Shown here piece by piece: positions 1-6,144 of a DNA stretch of 13,344 bases (position 1 is the first letter of the stretch; each line of letters opens with the position of its first letter). The DNA is from an uncultured Clostridia bacterium (GTDB lineage Bacteria > Bacillota > Clostridia > Oscillospirales > Acutalibacteraceae). The translations under genes and the position numbers were made by a program. Below the pieces are notes generated by a model that saw only the letters and a list, made by a program, of their open reading frames with translations, did not search any database and was not told the origin of the DNA. The stretch is taken from contig CAMHNT010000033.1 of NCBI GenBank assembly GCA_946186535.1, positions 1 to 13,344 of the forward strand, in the 5' to 3' direction.

Positions 1-196
1 GAGATTGTGCCGAAGATGCGCAGTAGATTTTTATCAAGAGAGTGCATAAGACGCCTGACGGTACCCAAGGGCATTTGAAGTACAATCCAATTGGTCTGCG
101 CCGTTGGCTTGCCCTCTTGGTGTGCTGCTTGCACATCTTGGGCAAAATCTCTGTGCGGTATTGCCTAAAAAATATTCTGCGGTACGATGTGTATTT
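1..196. other. Edge region without a recognisable gene; possible repeat or gene remnant
   Basis: No start codon with a ribosome binding site is visible here. On the minus strand one frame is open from just after a TAG at 165-167 to the window edge (164 down to 3, 54 codons, containing the run PHRDFAQDVQAAHQ) with coding-like composition but no start. A second minus frame (228 to 34) begins inside the neighbouring MITE-like element, so its start is probably spurious. I have a weak recollection of similar sequence recurring in Ruminococcus-type genomes, which would make this a dispersed repeat, but I cannot verify it. Confidence 0.35.
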
Positions 197-376
197 TTAA
201 GGAAGCACTGATTAAATCGAGTGCCCAAATTGCGCCGTCAGATTTTCAGGCAAATTGGACGAAAAATCCACAGGAATACTGACGTATTTCAAGGATTTTG
301 AGTTCAATTTGACGAAAAGATGCAAGCAAGTTGGGTACTCAGTCCGTAGGACGTGATTTAATCAGTGGTTCCTTAA
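197..376. repeat. MITE-like element with 22-bp terminal inverted repeats
   Basis: The ends at 197-218 and 355-376 are inverted repeats that differ at one base; both start TTAAGGAA. The match continues inward: 219-233 pairs with 326-340 at 13 of 15 bases, after a 14-bp insertion at 341-354 in the right arm that is itself a small hairpin (GTCC gta GGAC). A further AAATCC/GGATTT pair lies near the middle. The element is 180 bp and has no coding capacity, as expected of a non-autonomous miniature transposable element. It starts one base after the stop codon of the minus-strand histidine kinase, so it sits in that gene's 3' end and could fold as its transcript end. Confidence 0.75.
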
Positions 377-377
377 T

Positions 378-1700
378 TCATTTCATCGTAACTATAGTTG
401 TCTTGAATTCGTCTCCGCTGCATTCAAGCTTCATCATCGCACCGTATTTATCGAGTGCGCGGCGTATATTTTTAAGACCGTAGCCGTGATTTTTCTTATC
501 CGGCTTCGAGGTATAATGTACGCTCTCCTCAAGTGTAGTACAGTCAACATCCATAGCGACGCTGTTCGCAACGGTGATTATACGCTGGAACTCGGTTTGT
601 CTGAACGACATGGTTATGTATCTGTCATCGGGATTTTCAACCTGTTCACATGCTTCTGCGGCATTGTCTATCAGGTTTGCGAAAACGGCACAGATGTCTA
701 TTGCCTTCCAGCCTAAGCCGCCATCAACCACACCGCTTACAGTAATCCTTATACCCTTTCTGTCAAGATCGGGAAGCTTTGATGAAACAAGCGAATCAAG
801 CATTTCGTCACCCGTTGAGATCCTTTGTGAAAGCGACGAAACTATGCCTCGAAGCTCGTTTATGTATTTCTCCGCCTCGGAGTATTTCTTCTCTTGCATA
901 AGAGCCGAAATTACCGTTAGATTGTTGTTGATATCGTGTCTGAACGCACGGGTATCCTTCTGTGCTTCACGGTAAATATTCGAAGCTGTAAGCTCTGCCT
1001 CAAGAAATCTTTCGTTTCGCGCACTCAGTTCGTTGTAATATTTACTCTGCATATTTTTAAAAATAAAAGCAGGCAATGCAATTATCATTACAAAAATCAA
1101 AATCTCCTGAGCAACCGACACCTTAATGTTATCGCCCAAAGAAATCGTTAAATTAATATTGGTAGTATCTATATAGAAAAGCAAAATAAAGTATGAGAAA
1201 ATCAGGAGCTTGTCGGAAATACTGAAGCGTGCTTCGATATTTCTTCTCACAAAGAAAAAATACATACATGCATTAAAAACGAATATAAGAACAATCATGA
1301 TAACGTTTTCTATATTCAGTCTGTCATAATTTCCAAAATCCACATAAAAAGTAAGTGCATACGTAATCATAAACGATAGTAATGTTATTAATACATTTGC
1401 TAAGCTGAGAATAAAATAACTTTTCAGGACGTAGCGAATACTCATTTCTTTGAGTTTTCTCTTCCATAGCTCTATTACGGGTATGATTAAAAGCAAACAC
1501 GTGAATCCTAAGTCTAAAGGCTCATTGCTGCAGCCGTTCAAAACATAGTTTATCAAACATATCAACGTGATCAATACGGTAATAACGGCAAGCTTTAATT
1601 TTGTAAATCTTATTTCCGGATCATGAAAGATCTGAACAAAAAATACTCCCGACGTTGACATTATTATAAGGGGAAATGCTTTAATTATTATATCATCCAT
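378..1700 (-). CDS. AgrC/ComD-like membrane sensor histidine kinase (GHKL ATPase)
   Basis: A 440-residue sensor kinase. The N-terminal half (about residues 5-215) is a string of hydrophobic helices, probably six or so, as in peptide-pheromone receptors of the AgrC type. It is followed by a short coiled segment and a cytoplasmic kinase core: the phospho-acceptor box FRHDINNNLTVI with His255, the N box NLIDNAAEA near 342 and the G box GYGLKNI near 406. The ATG at 1700 is chosen because GGAGGG (1715-1710) lies 9 nt upstream; the in-frame TTG at 1706 is only 3 nt from it. The gene is divergent from the zinc-ribbon gene and the LytTR regulator at 2282, its likely partner. No AgrB or AgrD homologue is visible, so the ligand is unknown. 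Family assignment is firm; pheromone sensing is inferred. Confidence 0.9.
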   Translation of the reverse strand: MDDIIIKAFPLIIMSTSGVFFVQIFHDPEIRFTKLKLAVITVLITLICLINYVLNGCSNEPLDLGFTCLLLIIPVIELWKRKLKEMSIRYVLKSYFILSLANVLITLLSFMITYALTFYVDFGNYDRLNIENVIMIVLIFVFNACMYFFFVRRNIEARFSISDKLLIFSYFILLFYIDTTNINLTISLGDNIKVSVAQEILIFVMIIALPAFIFKNMQSKYYNELSARNERFLEAELTASNIYREAQKDTRAFRHDINNNLTVISALMQEKKYSEAEKYINELRGIVSSLSQRISTGDEMLDSLVSSKLPDLDRKGIRITVSGVVDGGLGWKAIDICAVFANLIDNAAEACEQVENPDDRYITMSFRQTEFQRIITVANSVAMDVDCTTLEESVHYTSKPDKKNHGYGLKNIRRALDKYGAMMKLECSGDEFKTTIVTMK

Positions 1701-1709
1701 AATCAAAAT

Positions 1710-1767
1710 CCCTCCGAATTTAAAAATTGCCTCAATTTATTATACAGGTATAATCGACGGAAATCAA
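1710..1767 (-). promoter_or_regulatory. Sigma-A-type promoter and RBS of the histidine kinase
   Basis: Read on the minus strand, TTGATT (1767-1762) and TATAAT (1744-1739) are separated by 17 bp, with a TG immediately before the -10 box. The ribosome binding site GGAGGG is at 1715-1710. The LytTR box at 1811-1839 lies about 44 bp upstream of the -35 element, so the kinase could share its control. Confidence 0.75.
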
Positions 1768-1810
1768 CAAATACCGCACGATATTTCCAAAGCGTACAGA
1801 CTGCAATGCT

Positions 1811-1882
1811 GTTCACGATACCTGAAATACCGTTCACGACATTTTTCGATATAAAGTATGATTTTGTGATATTATGTAATCA
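1811..1882 (+). promoter_or_regulatory. LytTR-type direct repeat and promoter, copy A
   Basis: Direct repeats GTTCACGA at 1811-1818 and 1832-1839 (period 21 bp, two helical turns) are followed 38 bp from the second repeat by the -10 box TATTAT (1870-1875) in the context TGTGATATTAT. The expected start is near the A of CAGTG at 1882. This matches the known LytTR/AgrA site layout of two 9-bp half sites 12 bp apart, each containing GTT. The same array recurs at 3437-3508 and 9837-9909. It drives the zinc-ribbon gene at 1936. Confidence 0.8.
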
Positions 1883-1935
1883 GTGCAGAGAACAGCAGCA
1901 CAAAATAAAAGAGTATTTTAAGGAGGTAATCATTC

Positions 1936-2178
1936 GTGCCGATTCTCTACTGCAGAAAATGAGGAAAACAGATGAGCAGCCGAGCGGGATACTGCGTTTG
2001 CTGCGGTGAACCGATACAAACAAGGTCTGACCGAATGCCAAAATATAACAAATCCGAAGCTGCAAAAAAATCCCAACAAAACAATATCGGATACGGAAAG
2101 GCTTTCGGAATAAAAAAATCAGCCTTTACACGTTTTTTCACTGCTCTGCTGAAAAAATCAAAAACATATAAGTGGTAA
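1936..2178 (+). pseudogene. Small zinc-ribbon protein gene with in-frame TGA at a zinc-ligand Cys codon
   Basis: A near-perfect ribosome binding site AAGGAGG (1920-1926) lies 9 nt before GTG 1936. Read through, the frame gives 80 codons starting MPILYCRK, then TGA (1960-1962), then GKQMSSRAGYCVCCGEPI. The two half motifs YCRK-stop-GKQ and YCVCCGEP show that the TGA stands where the second Cys of the first CxxC knuckle should be. A TGC or TGT to TGA change explains it. After the stop, GAGG (1961-1964) could serve the ATG at 1972, giving a 68-residue product that lacks the first knuckle. The rest is Lys-rich and ends in a cationic amphipathic stretch (SAFTRFFTALLKKSKTYKW). Promoter copy A lies directly upstream. 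Function is unknown. Alternatives to a dead gene are reinitiation at 1972 or UGA recoding. Confidence 0.6.
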
Positions 2179-2206
2179 TATCAACGCTACCGCATAACGA
2201 AATCTG

Positions 2207-2273
2207 TTGATTTCTGTTTCTTATATGTTATATAATTATTTCAATCTTCTATTATTTTTGTGATTTACAGGAG
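2207..2273 (+). promoter_or_regulatory. Sigma-A-type promoter and RBS of the LytTR regulator
   Basis: TTGATT (2207-2212) and TATAAT (2231-2236) are 18 bp apart, and the ribosome binding site AGGAG (2269-2273) is 8 nt before the ATG at 2282. No LytTR repeat is present here, so the regulator probably has basal expression of its own, with possible read-through from promoter copy A. Confidence 0.7.
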
Positions 2274-2281
2274 TTTTTTAT

Positions 2282-2983
2282 ATGCGTATTGCAATTTGTG
2301 ATGATGAAAACAGATTCATTTCCGACTTTATAGATATAGTAAACAGGCTTTACAGCAGCCTTGACATAATTGTTGATGAATTTCCCGACGGCACAATGCT
2401 TCTGAAGAACTTCGGCCGGAAACAATATGATATAGTTTTTCTTGATATCGAAATGCCCGGACTGGATGGTATCTCTCTCGCCGGAAAACTCAGGGAACTC
2501 AGCGAAGAGATATATATTGTTTTTCTGACGGGTCATGTCGAATACGCTCTGAAGGGCTATGGCATAAACGCTCTTCGATATCTTACGAAGCCTGCTTCGG
2601 AGAGAGATATCCGCGAGGTCATTGACTATGTTATCAAAAAACAGCATAACGAAAGGTTTTTATGGGTAAAGACAGGCGAGGGCGAGTACAAGATAAGATT
2701 TTCCGATATCGTTTTCATTGAAGCTCAGGATCAGAAAATTATTATTTACGCCATTTCAGACAGATTCGAGATTCGCGGAAAGCTTAACGACTATGAAAAT
2801 CGTCTGAAAAACGACGGCTTTTTCAGGATACACCGAAGCTACATAGTATCGCTTTCAAAGGTCACCGCTATTTCGGGAAGGGACATTACCGTTGCTGGCG
2901 GAACCGTGCTGCCTGTGGGACGTACGAAGGAAAAGGATTTCCGAAACGCTCTTATGTCATTCGTGAATTCGGAAGCGTTCTGA
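2282..2983 (+). CDS. LytTR-family response regulator (AgrA/LytR type)
   Basis: A 233-residue cytoplasmic two-component regulator of normal family length. The receiver domain (about 1-120) shows the acidic pocket D7/D8, the phospho-acceptor D55 in VFLDIEMPG, T83 and K103 (LTKP). The C-terminal LytTR DNA-binding domain (about 125-230) shows the family hallmark FFRIHRSYIVSLSKV. The start is fixed by AGGAG 8 nt upstream. It is presumably phosphorylated by the histidine kinase encoded divergently at 378-1700. Three GTTCACGA direct-repeat promoters in this window have exactly the half-site spacing such domains bind, which makes this protein the best candidate for their activator. The family is certain; the target assignment is inferred from geometry and proximity. 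Confidence 0.92.
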   Translation: MRIAICDDENRFISDFIDIVNRLYSSLDIIVDEFPDGTMLLKNFGRKQYDIVFLDIEMPGLDGISLAGKLRELSEEIYIVFLTGHVEYALKGYGINALRYLTKPASERDIREVIDYVIKKQHNERFLWVKTGEGEYKIRFSDIVFIEAQDQKIIIYAISDRFEIRGKLNDYENRLKNDGFFRIHRSYIVSLSKVTAISGRDITVAGGTVLPVGRTKEKDFRNALMSFVNSEAF

Positions 2984-3061
2984 TTATGCTTCTCTCCAAA
3001 TTAAAGGATGAAGGCAGAAATAAAAAATTAAAAAAGCAACCGTGCGGTTTTGTTATCTCAG

Positions 3062-3092
3062 CCGTATCATGGAACATTGTTCCATGATACGG
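3062..3092. repeat. Perfect palindrome, 15-bp arms with a 1-base centre
   Basis: Arms 3062-3076 (CCGTATCATGGAACA) and 3078-3092 are exact reverse complements around T3077. There is no T-tract on either side, so it is not a standard intrinsic terminator. It lies 79 bp after the LytTR regulator stop. It could be an operator, a transcript-end hairpin or a remnant of a mobile element. Confidence 0.7.
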
Positions 3093-3241
3093 TGCATATC
3101 TTTATCAAATTATTTATTATTTTAATAAGCATTCAAGTGCAAGGAATAACCCGTAATAAAAAGAAGTACACATTTTTATCAATCCTTTCTTTATTTGAAG
3201 TATTGATATTTCTCCATAACATTACCTTCTTCATTAAGTGA

Positions 3242-3274
3242 AAAAACGCCATATTTTTAAAATATGGCGTTTTT
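3242..3274. terminator. Bidirectional intrinsic terminator
   Basis: A 16-bp perfect inverted repeat (3242-3257 and 3259-3274, core ACGCCATATTTT) has five A's on one side and five T's on the other, so it can end transcripts from both directions. It separates the regulator gene from the minus-strand remnant at 3257-3325, whose stop codon lies in its centre. Confidence 0.85.
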
Positions 3275-3325
3275 CTGCACAATATGAAATATGTTAATAA
3301 TTGTATAAAACAGTATAGTATCCAT
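3257..3325 (-). pseudogene. 22-codon ORF, probable truncated start of a second histidine kinase gene
   Basis: ATG at 3325 has GGAGGG (3340-3335) exactly 9 nt upstream, as in the histidine kinase at 1700, and both open with Met-Asp. The frame reads MDTILFYTIINIFHIVQ plus five residues and stops at 3259-3257, inside the terminator. Promoter, ribosome binding site and spacing match those of the kinase, so the simplest reading is a duplicated gene that has lost everything after its first codons. The peptide is hydrophobic, and expression as a small membrane peptide cannot be excluded, because the unit is complete with promoter, RBS and terminator. Confidence 0.45.
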
Positions 3326-3334
3326 AATCAGAAT

Positions 3335-3393
3335 CCCTCCGAGTTCACAAATTAAATTAATTCATTATACTAGATATAATCGACAGAAATCAA
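3335..3393 (-). promoter_or_regulatory. Duplicate kinase-type promoter and RBS
   Basis: On the minus strand TTGATT (3393-3388) and TATAAT (3369-3364) are 18 bp apart, with GGAGGG at 3340-3335. It is homologous to the kinase promoter at 1739-1767 but now serves only the 22-codon ORF. Confidence 0.6.
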
Positions 3394-3436
3394 CAAATTC
3401 AATACTGTTTTCCTAATTTTACAGATTATAACTGCT

Positions 3437-3508
3437 GTTCACGACGTCTGAGATGCCGTTCACGACAAATTTCACCATTTTAATAGTATTTGTGATATTA
3501 TATTTGCA
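3437..3508 (+). promoter_or_regulatory. LytTR-type direct repeat and promoter, copy B
   Basis: GTTCACGA at 3437-3444 and 3458-3465 (period 21), then -10 TATTAT at 3496-3501, 38 bp from the second half site exactly as in copy A, and a likely start at A3508. It drives the kinase/FHA/PP2C/protease operon beginning at 3612 through a leader of about 104 nt in which I see no clear regulatory fold. Confidence 0.8.
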
Positions 3509-3611
3509 GTGAACGGGGCGGGAAATTTATAATCGAATTGAGTGCAAAAACGTCGGATGTTCTTTGTGCGGTGTTGCCCTGACCAGTCACATAAAGAGAG
3601 AGGGGTAATAA

Positions 3612-4910
3612 ATGTCAATGAACGAAAAATATCCTCTGGCGCTGCCGGAGGGAACTATACTGGCAGGTCAGTATACTATTGAAAAGGTCCTCGGACAGGG
3701 CGGCTTCGGCATTACATATAAAGCAAAGGATTACAAAACAAATCAGAGCGTTGCCGTTAAGGAGTTTTTTCCCGACACGCTTGCATACAGAGAAATGACA
3801 ACCGTTATTTCCTATCCGGGAGAGCGCACCGACAGCTTTGTGTACGGAAAAGAAAGCTTTCTTCAGGAAGCTCAGACGCTTGCCCAATTTATTGGAAATG
3901 AAAACATTGTCCGTGTTTACACCTATTTTGAGGAAAACGGAACGGCATATTTTGTTATGGACTATATTGAGCGAAAAAGCTTTGACGTATACCTCAAGGA
4001 AAAGGGCGGCAGGATCACCGTTGAAGAAGCAAAAAATATACTTATCCCCGTAATGGACGCACTCGGGGCGGTTCACAGTAAAGGCATAGTCCACAGAGAT
4101 GTTACTCCCGACAATATCTATATCACAAACGAAGGCAAGATTATGCTTCTGGATTTCGGTGCGGCGAGATACAGTCTGGGCGACAAGAGCCGCAGTCTTG
4201 ACGTTATCCTCAAGCACGGCTTTGCCCCCAAGGAGCAGTACACAAGACGAGGAAAACAAGGTCCTTTTACCGATATCTACAGTCTTGGAGCAACGTTTTA
4301 TTTTGCGATAACAGGCAAGCGTCCGCCCGATTCCGTGGATAGGCTTGACGAGGACGACCTTGTTCCGCCGCACAATCTCGGAGTTTCTGTCACTGAGTAT
4401 CAGGAAACCGCGATTCTCAAGGCTTTGAATGTACAGCCTGCCGACCGCTTTCAGACAATGGCTGAGTTTAAAAACGTTCTGCTGAATGAAGCTGCAGCAG
4501 TGCCGCAGACTCCTTATTATGTGCCTGCTATACCTCCGCAGCCGTCAGTATCTCAGCCCACAGCTTATGCAAATCCCAACGGGCAGACCGCCGACAGCTC
4601 GGTTGACGAGCTTAAAAATGCATTGATACATACGGGTGCAGCCACAAAGAAAGCTATTGCATCTGCCGCCGGCTCCATGAAGAAAAAGGTTTCCGACGCA
4701 CAGCATCAGGTATCGGAAGCGTATCATAAAAAGGCGGAGGAAAAGCAGAATTCCGTACCGACCACACAGCAAAATATCGCTTCCTCAATAGGTAACACCG
4801 TCATTCCGATTCGGCGGCTGTCCTCGAAAGGAGTACGTCAGAACAGGCTGTCCCTTCTCCGACCTACGTTGAGGCGCCCAGAAAAAAGAAAAACAAAACG
4901 AAGCTTATAG
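3612..4910 (+). CDS. Transmembrane Ser/Thr protein kinase, cytoplasmic catalytic part (frameshifted)
   Basis: A Hanks-type kinase that phosphorylates Ser/Thr on partner proteins. Visible motifs are the glycine loop GQGGFG (28-33), VAVK with Lys50, Glu86 of helix C, the catalytic loop HRDVTPDN (161-168), DFG (181-183) and the activation-segment block GKQGPFTDIYSLGATFY. VAVKEFFP and the T in place of the usual K in HRDxKPDN are typical of the FHA-associated Bacillota subfamily. A Pro/Ala/Lys-rich juxtamembrane linker follows. The ATG at 3612 has GAGAGGGG just upstream. The natural frame ends at about residue 399 (4808): beyond this the frame becomes Arg-rich and stops at 4908-4910, while another frame continues the linker into a membrane helix. 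One missing base near 4806-4807 (CC for CCC) explains this. Restored, the kinase would be about 822 residues. First gene of the operon under promoter copy B. Confidence 0.9.
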   Translation: MSMNEKYPLALPEGTILAGQYTIEKVLGQGGFGITYKAKDYKTNQSVAVKEFFPDTLAYREMTTVISYPGERTDSFVYGKESFLQEAQTLAQFIGNENIVRVYTYFEENGTAYFVMDYIERKSFDVYLKEKGGRITVEEAKNILIPVMDALGAVHSKGIVHRDVTPDNIYITNEGKIMLLDFGAARYSLGDKSRSLDVILKHGFAPKEQYTRRGKQGPFTDIYSLGATFYFAITGKRPPDSVDRLDEDDLVPPHNLGVSVTEYQETAILKALNVQPADRFQTMAEFKNVLLNEAAAVPQTPYYVPAIPPQPSVSQPTAYANPNGQTADSSVDELKNALIHTGAATKKAIASAAGSMKKKVSDAQHQVSEAYHKKAEEKQNSVPTTQQNIASSIGNTVIPIRRLSSKGVRQNRLSLLRPTLRRPEKRKTKRSL

Positions 4911-4924
4911 GTGCTTCGGCAGCG

Positions 4925-6079
4925 GTGATTTGCGTCGTGCTGGTTACGTTTTTTGTAGGTCGAGGCTTTTCGGGCAAAACCGATCCGTCAAATTCATACA
5001 CCTCGGACGACACCACGACAAGCGAAAGCACCTCGGGAGATTACGGTGAGGACGCCGAGCTTTCATCGGCTGACCCGTACTCGGAATCAGCGTCCTCGGC
5101 GGGGGAAGACAACACACCGCAAATCTCTTCCGTACCACCTGTATATACTCAAGCGGAGCTGGAGATAGTCGGAAACACGGCAGGAAACATCAAGAACTGC
5201 GCTACCGTTGCAATGGAAAACAACCAGATGTTCTGGGCGACCGAAAATCAGCATGCTCTTCATACCAACACAACGTCAAGCGGATATCTTTTCACCGAAC
5301 AGAGCGGAGTTTTCTCCTCTCTGTCGTATCACAATGGTATATTGTACTTCTTGTATGACGGAAACGCTTATATGCAGGATATTTCGGCTGGAACCGAATC
5401 TACCACTATTTCCGAGCTTGAAAAATATTCCGATATAGAGTGCCTGTATGTGGCTTCCGGCTGCTATTTTGTGTACGCGGACGGCAAACTTTACCGTGTA
5501 TCGAGAAAAACGGGAGCCGAGGAGGAGTATATTGAGATAGACGACAGGAAAAAAATAACATTCAGCGGAGGCAATCTGTTTTACATAGGCGAGAGCAGCG
5601 ACGGTTATTCGACAATCTACAGGACGCCGGCAGATAATTTCAGTCATCCGGATTCCGACTGTATCAATACGGCATCGACTTCGGATTCGTTTTATGATAT
5701 TGTTGCAAGCGGAGATAATTTGTTTGCTCTTTGTGATTCCGATTCCGGAATGAACCTCTGCCAATTTAATACGAGTTTTACAAATTCCAACCAAGCGCCT
5801 TACTGGAATGTACTTGACTTTATACCGAATTATGATTATCCGTATGAGCTTAACGCTATCGGCAACAAACTGGATTTCCTCATTTATAGTTCTTCCTCTG
5901 AAATCATGGCAATATACTGCTGTGAAATCAGTGGTGAGGGACAGCTGTTATACAAAAATATTTTTGAAGGTCTCGGATACTGCGTAAATATGTTTGACCG
6001 CGGAGATCGTACAACAACATACTATATGAGTTATAACGACGAGGAAAAAATGTATATCTCGTATTATCATGACAACTGA
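4925..6079 (+). CDS. Membrane anchor and extracellular sensor domain of the Ser/Thr kinase (second half after frameshift)
   Basis: This is the displaced C-terminal half of the gene at 3612. The frame is open from 4796; from 4808 it reads DSAAVLERSTSEQAVPSP, then a basic stretch APRKKKNKTK and a membrane helix LIGASAAVICVVLVTFFVG that begins before the first available start, GTG 4925. There is no ribosome binding site at 4925, so independent translation is unlikely. After the helix comes a Ser/Thr/Asp-rich linker (about 60 residues) and a domain of about 310 residues with repeated beta-strand motifs such as NGILYFLYDG, GNLFYIGE and DNLFALCD. That resembles a beta-propeller-like ligand-sensing domain of the DUF5050 kind. 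The predicted position is outside the cell. Together with 3612-4808 it would form a single-pass receptor kinase. What it senses is unknown. Confidence 0.75.
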   Translation: MICVVLVTFFVGRGFSGKTDPSNSYTSDDTTTSESTSGDYGEDAELSSADPYSESASSAGEDNTPQISSVPPVYTQAELEIVGNTAGNIKNCATVAMENNQMFWATENQHALHTNTTSSGYLFTEQSGVFSSLSYHNGILYFLYDGNAYMQDISAGTESTTISELEKYSDIECLYVASGCYFVYADGKLYRVSRKTGAEEEYIEIDDRKKITFSGGNLFYIGESSDGYSTIYRTPADNFSHPDSDCINTASTSDSFYDIVASGDNLFALCDSDSGMNLCQFNTSFTNSNQAPYWNVLDFIPNYDYPYELNAIGNKLDFLIYSSSSEIMAIYCCEISGEGQLLYKNIFEGLGYCVNMFDRGDRTTTYYMSYNDEEKMYISYYHDN

Positions 6080-6144
6080 CGCTTGTCATCAGCTGTCACT
6101 GTGGAAATATCGTAAACGAACGAAAAATAAGGAGGAAAACAAAA

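Larger units (their letters stand above)
3321..3508. repeat. Second copy of the divergent kinase/LytTR control region
   Basis: From the start codon on the minus strand to the transcription start on the plus strand, this segment aligns almost colinearly with 1698-1882. Shared blocks are the RBS block (CCATAATC-AATCCCTCCGA), the minus promoter (TATAATCGAC-GAAATCAACAAA), then the LytTR direct repeat and the TGTGATATTAT -10 box. The stretch between the minus promoter and the LytTR box has diverged in sequence but kept its length. This indicates an old duplication of a divergent regulatory module. Confidence 0.7.

Noticed and set aside
3050..3241. 63-codon hydrophobic frame after the regulator
   Set aside because: TTG start without RBS; it includes the perfect palindrome, and the hydrophobicity is explained by AT-rich sequence.
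3543..3608. Short leader frame upstream of the kinase with Cys pattern CKNVGCSLCGVAL
   Set aside because: It resembles a zinc-ribbon scrap and is in frame with the kinase, but has no start codon or RBS and ends in TAA 3 nt before the kinase ATG; likely chance or fully decayed.
3615..4373. 252-codon minus-strand frame opposite the kinase
   Set aside because: Antisense shadow of a clear kinase coding region.
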